DNA of 11,444 nucleotides from an uncultured Bacillota bacterium (GTDB taxonomy: Bacteria; Bacillota_I; Bacilli_A; RFN20; CAG-449), in the NCBI GenBank assembly GCA_905204225.1, contig CAJKZK010000059.1, positions 1 through 11,444 on the forward strand, read 5' to 3'. The position numbers and the translations under genes were made by a program. Under the pieces are notes generated by a model that did not search any database, was not told the DNA's origin, and saw nothing but the letters and a program-made list of their open reading frames with translations. Shown one piece after another: positions 6,616 to 11,444 of the stretch; positions within the stretch are counted from its first letter, which is position 1, and every line of letters starts with the position of its first letter.

Positions 6616-7721
6616 TGTTCTTTACCTCCCATTTTAAATACGCATTGATAAACTCATTTAAATCACCATCTAATACACCATGTACATCACTTGTTTCATA
6701 ATTAGTTCTATGATCTTTAACCATCGTATAAGGGCAAAAAACATAAGATCTAATTTGTGAACCCCATTCAATATTTTTTTGTTCACCTTGAATTGAACTA
6801 ATCTTTTTTCTTTGTTCTTCTTGTTTTAACAAATATAATCTTGATTTTAAAATAGATAAAGCTGTTTCTCTATTTTTAATTTGATTTCTTTCATTTTGAC
6901 ATGTAACAACTATTCCAGTAGGAAGATGTGTCATTCTTACAGCTGAATCTGTTTTATTAACATTTTGTCCACCTGCTCCAGAAGAACGATAAGTGTCAAT
7001 TTTTAAATCTTTTTCATCAATATTAATATCAATATCTCCTATAATTTCTGGAGTAACTTCTACTGAAGCAAAAGATGTATGTCTTCTACCAGATGCATCA
7101 AAAGGTGAAATTCTAACTAATCTATGTACACCTTTTTCTGATTTTAGCATGCCATATACTTTTTTACCTTTTAACATGAAAGAAACACTTTTTAAGCCTG
7201 CACCTTCACCTTCAAGATAATCAATCATTTGAATCTTAAAATTATTTTTTTCAGCAAAACGTATATACATCCTATATAACATTTCTGCCCAATCTTGAGA
7301 TTCTGTTCCACCTGCTCCAGGATGAATATCTATAATCGCATTACATTCATCATATTCACCATTTAAAAGAACTTCAACTGAAAATTCATCAAATCTTTTT
7401 TCTAGATCTTCAACTTCACTAGAAAGCATTTGATGTAATTCTTCATCATAATTATCTTTTACCAATAAATATGTTTCTATTAAATCATTATAAATTTTAT
7501 TAAGGTCATTAAAAGTTTTAATTCTCTCATTTAAAGAATTAAATAAATTTATTTTCTTTTGTGCTTCTCTTTGATTAGCCCAAAAATTATCTTGACCAAT
7601 TTCTTTTTCTAAATTACTAGCTTGAGATTTTAATTTATCGAGGTCAAAGAGAGTCACCTAACTCTACTAATGAGCCTTTTAATTTATCTAAAATATTACG
7701 GATTTCAAATAATTCTTTCAT
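6605..7721 (-). CDS. prfB: Peptide chain release factor 2, with programmed +1 frameshift
   Basis: Class I release factor reading UAA and UGA. The gene is two frames: ATG at 7721, then 25 codons to an in-frame TGA (7646-7644) in the context CTT TGA C, continuing in the +1 frame from GAC (7645) to 6605. The joined product is 371 aa. The anticodon-like SPF tripeptide falls at 205-207 and the peptidyl-hydrolysis GGQ at 250-252, the same positions as in E. coli RF2, which confirms the joining. A GTG at 7657 in the second frame would give a 350-aa ORF that lacks the N-terminus, and I reject it as the start. The true ATG overlaps the secA stop by one base (TAATG) and has GGAG seven bases upstream. 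RF2 level presumably controls its own synthesis: scarce RF2 lets the ribosome pause at TGA and shift. Confidence 0.97.
7643..7659 (-). promoter_or_regulatory. prfB +1 frameshift site
   Basis: Minus-strand sequence AGGTGA (7659-7654), four bases, CTT TGA C (7649-7643). CTT TGA C is the invariant slippery and stop element of RF2 genes, where the Leu tRNA slips from CUU to UUU. AGGTGA is the internal Shine-Dalgarno stimulator. It differs from the common AGGGGG with a three-base spacer by sitting one base further upstream and by matching a different part of the anti-SD. Confidence 0.93.
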
Positions 7722-10171
7722 TATTCTGCTCCGTTTTCATCTTGAGCTTTTTTAGCTTCTTCCATTTGTTTTCTTTCTTCAGCTACTTCTGCTTCAGTTT
7801 TCATTCTAACTTGCGCTCTAATTAAAGCTAAAGTAACTTCATCAGAAATAGTTTCAATCATTTCATCAAACATTTGGAAGCCTTCTCTAACATAATCTTG
7901 TAAAGGATTAGTTTGAGCATAACTTCTTAAATGGATACCTTCTCTTAATTTTGACATTGAATCAATATGAGTTGTCCAGTTACGATCAATTCTTGATAAA
8001 ACAACCATTTTTTCAACTTGATCAGCTGCGCCTTCTGGCCATGTTGCTCTTTTTTGATTATAATATGATAACAATAAAGAAGCTATATCATCAGTTGCTT
8101 CATCAATAGGAGCATCTGTATATCCTTCATCATCAAAAGAACCTTCTGGTAAATATTTAGATTCAAGATTTGCTTTCAATAATTTACCATCAAGATATTT
8201 TTCTCTTTCTTCACCATTTAAAGAAGATTTAATAATCTTTTTAGCGGTATTATGGAAATATTCACAAACACTATCATAAATACTTTCTGAATATAAAACT
8301 TTATCTCTTTGGTCATACATAATCTTTCTTTGTTGTCTTAAAACATCATCATAATCCATTAAAGATTTACGAGTATCAAAATTTTGTCCTTCAATCTTCT
8401 TTTGAGCAGAAGTAATTGCATTAGTAACCATTTTGTTATTCAAACCTTCATCACCTAAAGACATAAATGCATTTCTTAACATATCAGAACCAAATCTTAA
8501 AATTAATTCATCATCACAACATACAAAGAATCTTGAATATCCTGGATCACCTTGACGTCCAGAACGACCTCTTAATTGGTTATCAATACGTCTTGCTTCG
8601 TGACGTTCAGTACCAATAACACATAATCCTGCAGCATGATGAACTTCTTTAGTATCTTTAATTTCTCTAACACCTTCACCAAGTTTAATATCAGTACCAC
8701 GACCAGCCATATTAGTAGCAATAGTAATTGCACCTAATTGACCAGCTTTTTCAATAATATGAGCTTCTCTTTCATGGTTTTTAGCATTTAAAACTTCATG
8801 TGGTAAACCTTCTTTAGTTAAAAGATTAGATAAAAGTTCACTCTTTTCAACAGAAACTGTACCAACTAAGATTGGTTGACCTAATGCATGTCTAGCTTTT
8901 ATTTCACTAACAATAGCTTTATATTTAGCATTTTCATTACCATAAACCATATCAATATCATCATAACGAATTAATGGTCTATTAGTTGGAATAACAACAA
9001 CATTCATATTGTAAACTTTTTGGAATTCTTCTTCTTCAGTTTTAGCAGTACCTGTCATACCCGCAATCTTATCATATAAACCAAAGAAGTTTTGATATGT
9101 AATAGTTGCCATTGTGATAGTTTCTTGTTTAATTTTAACATTTTCTTTAGCTTGAATAGCTTGTTGTAAACCATCAGAATATTCTCTTCCTTTTAATACA
9201 CGACCAGTAAATGAATCAATTAAATAAATTTCTCCATCACTAACCATATATTCAACATTTCTTTTCATAATAAAGTTAGCTTTTAAAGCTTGTTGAATAC
9301 GGTGAACTAAATCTTGGTTTGCAGGATTTGAAGAATCATAAATATTATTTACATTAAATGCTCTTTGAGCAGCGTCAACACCACTATCGGTTAAAGAACA
9401 AGTTTTTGTTTTAATATCAATAGTAAAATCTTTTTCTTTTCTTAAAGATTTAACAAATCTATCAGCAAAAATATAAGTAGAAGCAGAAGCTCTTTCACCA
9501 CCAGAAATAATTAAAGGAGTTCTTGATTCATCAATTAAAATAGAGTCAGCTTCATCAACGATTGCATAATGTAAACCTCTTAAAACTCTTCTTTCAACTG
9601 TTTGAGCCATATTATCTCTTAAATAATCAAATCCTAATTCAGAATTAGTAGTATAAGTAATATCAGCTAAATAAGCTTGTTTTTTACCATTAGTATCTTT
9701 TTCTCTTAAATTAACATCAACAGTTAAACCTAAAAAACGATATACTTGTCCCATTAATTCACAGTCTCTTGATGCCAAATATTCATTAACAGTAACAACA
9801 TGAACCCCTTTACCATCTAATGCATTCAAATAAACAGGCATAGTTTCAGTTAAAGTTTTACCTTCACCAGTTTTCATTTCTGCTACATCACCTTGATGTA
9901 AAACAATACCACCCATAACTTGAACTTTAAAAGGAAATTCATTTCTAACTCTTCTATCAGCTTCTCTAACAACAGCATAAGCTTCTGGAAGAATATCATC
10001 TAATGTTTTACCATTTTGTAATAATTCTTTAAAATAAGGAGTTTTTGCTTTTAATTCTTCATCACTTAAAGCTGCCATTTCATTTTCGTAACTAAGAACT
10101 TGATCAGCAATTCTTTCAATCTTTTTTAATCTTCTAGCATCTATTCTTAATAATTTATCTATAAAACTCAT
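7721..10171 (-). CDS. secA: Preprotein translocase ATPase SecA
   Basis: Motor ATPase driving secreted proteins through SecYEG at the cytoplasmic membrane. 816 aa. Walker A MKTGEGKT is at 99-106, DEAD-type Walker B VDEAD at 205-209, the preprotein cross-linking region follows, and GMTGT is at 371-375. NBD2 motifs are ATNMAGRGTDI at 485-495 and QLRGRSGRQGD at 532-542; the helical scaffold/HWD block with the NWTTHIDSMSKLREGIHLR segment lies near the C-terminus. The protein stops after a charged tail (EERKQMEEAKKAQ...) and lacks the cysteine-rich SEC-C zinc domain that many SecAs use to bind SecB or ribosomes. That absence is not rare in Firmicutes relatives without SecB. The ATG at 10171 has AAGGAA seven bases upstream. 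First gene of the four-gene operon; its stop overlaps the prfB start. Confidence 0.98.
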   Translation of the reverse strand: MSFIDKLLRIDARRLKKIERIADQVLSYENEMAALSDEELKAKTPYFKELLQNGKTLDDILPEAYAVVREADRRVRNEFPFKVQVMGGIVLHQGDVAEMKTGEGKTLTETMPVYLNALDGKGVHVVTVNEYLASRDCELMGQVYRFLGLTVDVNLREKDTNGKKQAYLADITYTTNSELGFDYLRDNMAQTVERRVLRGLHYAIVDEADSILIDESRTPLIISGGERASASTYIFADRFVKSLRKEKDFTIDIKTKTCSLTDSGVDAAQRAFNVNNIYDSSNPANQDLVHRIQQALKANFIMKRNVEYMVSDGEIYLIDSFTGRVLKGREYSDGLQQAIQAKENVKIKQETITMATITYQNFFGLYDKIAGMTGTAKTEEEEFQKVYNMNVVVIPTNRPLIRYDDIDMVYGNENAKYKAIVSEIKARHALGQPILVGTVSVEKSELLSNLLTKEGLPHEVLNAKNHEREAHIIEKAGQLGAITIATNMAGRGTDIKLGEGVREIKDTKEVHHAAGLCVIGTERHEARRIDNQLRGRSGRQGDPGYSRFFVCCDDELILRFGSDMLRNAFMSLGDEGLNNKMVTNAITSAQKKIEGQNFDTRKSLMDYDDVLRQQRKIMYDQRDKVLYSESIYDSVCEYFHNTAKKIIKSSLNGEEREKYLDGKLLKANLESKYLPEGSFDDEGYTDAPIDEATDDIASLLLSYYNQKRATWPEGAADQVEKMVVLSRIDRNWTTHIDSMSKLREGIHLRSYAQTNPLQDYVREGFQMFDEMIETISDEVTLALIRAQVRMKTEAEVAEERKQMEEAKKAQDENGAE

Positions 10172-10209
10172 TTCAGCGTTCCTTTCTAAATTTAATAACT
10201 ATCTTATTA

Positions 10210-10244
10210 ATTATACATTATTATTTTTTATCTTAAAAGATAAA
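10210..10244 (-). promoter_or_regulatory. Candidate secA operon promoter with overlapping palindrome
   Basis: On the minus strand a consensus TATAAT occupies 10215-10210, about 38 bases before the secA ATG, implying a leader of roughly 30 nt. The -35 position (10238-10233, TTTTAA) is poor. It is embedded in an inverted repeat with 8-bp arms (TTTATCTT / AAGATAAA on the minus strand, 10227-10244, two-base centre), which could be an operator or simply A/T-rich symmetry. The region lies downstream of the terminator at 10282-10311, where a new promoter is needed. Confidence 0.55.
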
Positions 10245-10281
10245 GCAGGAATTTGTCTTGTATTTTTTGCTTAAAACCATT

Positions 10282-10311
10282 AAAAAAGCACTGATAAAAT
10301 CTATCAATGCT
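10282..10311 (-). terminator. Rho-independent terminator of the membrane-protein pair
   Basis: Read on the minus strand, AGCATTGATA (10311-10302) pairs with TATCAGTGCT (10296-10287) across a five-base loop, followed by a run of T (10286-10282). One T-G wobble in the stem pairs only in the minus-strand transcript (C-A on the other), so the terminator points leftward. It begins nine bases after the stop of the gene at 10320. Confidence 0.88.
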
Positions 10312-10319
10312 CAATTTAA

Positions 10320-10805
10320 CTAATTAACTAACTCTAATTTCTTCAATTTATCTTTAGTAAATGATTGCATAACTACCAATAATAATATAATAAATATTCC
10401 ACTTATTATTAATGGTAAATAAAAATTATTAAAATCTACTAATCTATGAACAAGTTGATAATTAGTATCTAAACCTAATACAACAAAAATATTAGTAAGA
10501 ATAGTTAATAAAGTTGAACCACATAAAATATAATATATCTTTCTAAACTTTATAACATTTTTATTATTCTTAGAAGTCATCATTAAAATATTAAAAACAA
10601 TCAAACTAATAAACAATAATAATATAATAATTCCACATACCAAATATACAGTCCTATACTTATAATATATATCAATCTTATCAGGTGGGAATTCTGCATC
10701 TGCAAGACCAAATAGTTCAAGTTGCAAAACCACATTTATATAAATAAGCATATAATATAATCCAATTAAACTCCCCACTCCTAAGGCAACACTAATTCCA
10801 ATCAT
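10320..10805 (-). CDS. Small four-helix membrane protein, unknown family (paralog A, intact)
   Basis: 161 aa with four predicted membrane segments at about 4-30, 52-76, 90-112 and 127-147, and a lysine-rich cytosolic tail (KDKLKKLELVN). I do not recognise the family. It is clearly paralogous to the upstream gene at 10802: both carry LFGLADAEFPPxKI directly after the first helix (30-43 here), then KYxxVYLxCG, TxLTNIFV, and YLPLII before the last helix. The upstream gene lacks the first ~20 residues seen here. The ATG overlaps the stop of the upstream gene (ATGA, 4 bp) and has AAGGAG eight bases before it, so the pair is translationally coupled. A terminator follows. Function unknown; the acidic, proline-ended motif between helices 1 and 2 is the most likely functional site. 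Confidence 0.85.
   Translation of the reverse strand: MIGISVALGVGSLIGLYYMLIYINVVLQLELFGLADAEFPPDKIDIYYKYRTVYLVCGIIILLLFISLIVFNILMMTSKNNKNVIKFRKIYYILCGSTLLTILTNIFVVLGLDTNYQLVHRLVDFNNFYLPLIISGIFIILLLVVMQSFTKDKLKKLELVN
10690..10714 (-). repeat. 25-bp exact repeat, copy 1 (within paralog A)
   Basis: Identical over 25 bases to 11175-11199 in the neighbouring paralog; it encodes the FGLADAEF core. Surrounding sequence of the two genes has diverged considerably, including at synonymous sites, so an exact block stands out. Confidence 0.85.
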
Positions 10806-11320
10806 GATTTATTCTCCTTCACTTCTTTTAATCTATTTCTAGAAGCAAAAAACATTACAATAAACAATATTATTAAAAATCCTATACATATAATTAATGG
10901 TAAATAATAAGATTTAAAAGAGCTATAATCTTTTATAATATTATTTACTTTATCAAATTCATAAATTACAAATATATTAGTAATTAAAGTTATTAAACAT
11001 ATTGGACTTAATATAAAATAAATTATTCTACATAATTTAATATTTTTTTCTTTTTTAAATGCAATCATTAAAATATCTAAAATAAATAAAACAAGAAGAA
11101 TAGCTAATACAATTAATCCGCATATTAAATATACATTATAATATTTATCAAATAATTCTATTTTTTCTGGCGGAAATTCTGCATCTGCAAGACCAAATAA
11201 ATTTAATGATAAAACAAATGGTATCCAAAAATTTATATAGCTAAAACCAAAGTACAGTTTACAAGGGACTACACAGGGTAGGTATCTGACGGGAGGGGTT
11301 CCGCCCGTCAGATTTTCCAT
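10802..11320 (-). CDS. Paralog B of the four-helix membrane protein, 5' end replaced by mobile-element DNA
   Basis: 172-codon ORF. From about residue 28 onward (SYINFW...) it is host-like: LFGLADAEFPPEKI at 41-54, helices at ~65-88, 98-120 and 139-159, basic tail. These features align with the adjacent intact paralog. Residues 1 to ~25 (METs, prolines and cysteines from G/C-rich DNA) have no counterpart in it and are encoded by the end of the inserted element. The only ATG (11320) lies inside the recombinase gene and has no ribosome binding site; after the recombinase stop no in-frame ATG, GTG or TTG precedes the host part. The gene is therefore probably interrupted (a functional pseudogene), or makes a chimera by translational coupling to the recombinase. 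Its native start and promoter should lie beyond the other end of the element. Confidence 0.7.
   Translation of the reverse strand: MENLTGGTPPVRYLPCVVPCKLYFGFSYINFWIPFVLSLNLFGLADAEFPPEKIELFDKYYNVYLICGLIVLAILLVLFILDILMIAFKKEKNIKLCRIIYFILSPICLITLITNIFVIYEFDKVNNIIKDYSSFKSYYLPLIICIGFLIILFIVMFFASRNRLKEVKENKS
11175..11199 (-). repeat. 25-bp exact repeat, copy 2 (within paralog B)
   Basis: Second copy of the block at 10690-10714, same orientation, 485 bp away. Direct repeats of this length could recombine and delete the intervening DNA, fusing the two paralogs. Confidence 0.85.
11284..11313 (-). terminator. G/C-rich hairpin at the recombinase stop
   Basis: ATCTGACGGG (11284-11293) and CCCGTCAGAT (11304-11313) are perfect 10-bp inverted arms with a ten-base loop. 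The hairpin starts within the last recombinase codons and stop. No T-run follows, so it is an imperfect terminator; it could instead be an mRNA 3'-end protector or part of the element's terminal recombination structure. Confidence 0.5.
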
Positions 11321-11444
11321 GTGATATTCAAGCTGTCGCTTGTGGCGGCTATGGTGGTAATCATCAAGTCCACCACCCGCCGTTTGTCGTCAAAGGATAC
11401 ATTGTCCCATGTGTCGAGGTAGCCGGAAATCTGGCTGACCTGTT
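11308..11444 (-). CDS. Serine site-specific recombinase, C-terminal fragment (runs off right edge)
   Basis: About 44 codons ending in TGA (11310-11308) are visible. The pattern is a Q-rich helix, then YLDTWDNVSFDDKRRVVDLMI, then a short strand and a C-terminal LNITWKI. The W..-SFDDKR.VVDLMI block followed by an I/V-rich strand is characteristic of the C-terminal coiled-coil/strand end of large serine recombinases (resolvase plus Recombinase and zinc-ribbon domains) carried by conjugative and mobilisable elements of gut Clostridia. The catalytic serine domain is outside the window, so the assignment rests on this tail alone. Its stop overlaps the start of the chimeric ORF by 13 bases. Confidence 0.7.
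   Translation of the reverse strand, partial: QVSQISGYLDTWDNVSFDDKRRVVDLMITTIAATSDSLNITWKI

Larger units (their letters stand above)
11255..11444 (-). mobile_element. Terminus of an integrated serine-recombinase element (ICE or transposon), partial
   Basis: Base composition changes abruptly near 11240-11285 from strongly A/T-rich host DNA to about half G+C, with different codon choice. The segment encodes the end of a recombinase reading toward the junction, as is typical when the integrase gene lies at one end of an integrative element. The junction falls inside a host gene whose paralog next door shows what is missing. The exact attachment site cannot be fixed without the other end; the best guess is between 11245 and 11275. 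A chimeric assembly join is the alternative. Confidence 0.65.

Noticed and set aside
6993..7220. Plus-strand 75-codon ORF
   Set aside because: Antisense to the conserved core of prfB, including GGQ and SPF; a shadow.
7655..7657. GTG at 7657 as the prfB start
   Set aside because: It lies within the frameshift site; joining the 25-codon first frame places SPF and GGQ at the E. coli positions and gives the expected length.
10172..10281. Riboswitch or leader peptide before secA (such as a SecM-like arrest peptide)
   Set aside because: The inferred leader is only about 30 nt, with no ORF or extended folding; a SecM-like element does not fit.
1..11444. CRISPR array, tRNA or rRNA genes
   Set aside because: No regularly spaced repeats, cloverleaf-like segments or rRNA-conserved stretches seen on either strand.

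Overview
The window is low-GC Firmicutes chromosome (A/T-saturated third positions, AGGAGG-type ribosome binding sites). The standard genetic code is in use: a release factor 2 gene is present and it carries the TGA-dependent autoregulatory frameshift, whereas code-4 Mollicutes that read TGA as Trp have lost RF2. The gene content and the order secA-prfB-YitT-uvrB resemble the Bacillus subtilis secA-prfB-yvjA...uvrB neighbourhood. An uncultured Bacilli/Erysipelotrichia/RF39-like gut lineage is plausible, but species cannot be fixed from the sequence.

Layout. Positions 1-1121 (+) hold the 3' two thirds of glmS; the reading frame is open to the left edge, so the gene begins outside. It abuts, stop codon to stop codon, a minus-strand pair of a membrane-anchored XRE-type regulator (2393-2995) and an M18 metallo-aminopeptidase (1122-2381). 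Upstream of the regulator a divergent intergenic region (2996-3178) contains an array of GTAGAG half-sites, including a perfect 9-bp inverted repeat. It leads into a 128-aa protein of unknown function (3179-3565, +) that may be a distant SpoVS/Alba-like protein. A strong, probably bidirectional terminator at 3618-3650 separates it from a minus-strand housekeeping operon.

That operon reads, from right to left, secA (10171-7721), prfB (7721-6605, with a programmed +1 frameshift), a YitT-family membrane protein (6615-5674) and uvrB (5690-3720). All four genes overlap end to start, and a promoter candidate lies just upstream of secA. They are general-purpose functions (protein export, translation termination, membrane protein, nucleotide excision repair), so the linkage looks like conserved synteny rather than a shared pathway.

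Upstream of secA, past a clear terminator (10282-10311), lie two tandem, overlapping paralogous genes for small four-helix membrane proteins of unrecognised family that share a near-invariant LFGLADAEFPP motif. The left copy (10320-10805) is intact. The right copy (10802-11320) has had its 5' end replaced: at about 11240-11285 base composition jumps from A/T-rich to roughly balanced, and the last ~137 bases encode the C-terminus of a serine-type site-specific recombinase. The right edge is therefore most likely the terminus of an integrated mobile element (ICE or transposon) that interrupted the second paralog and separated the pair from their native promoter.

I found no tRNA, rRNA or CRISPR array. 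The observations most worth following are the element/host junction with its chimeric ORF, the membrane-protein pair, and the operator array facing the membrane-bound XRE regulator and the unknown 128-aa gene.
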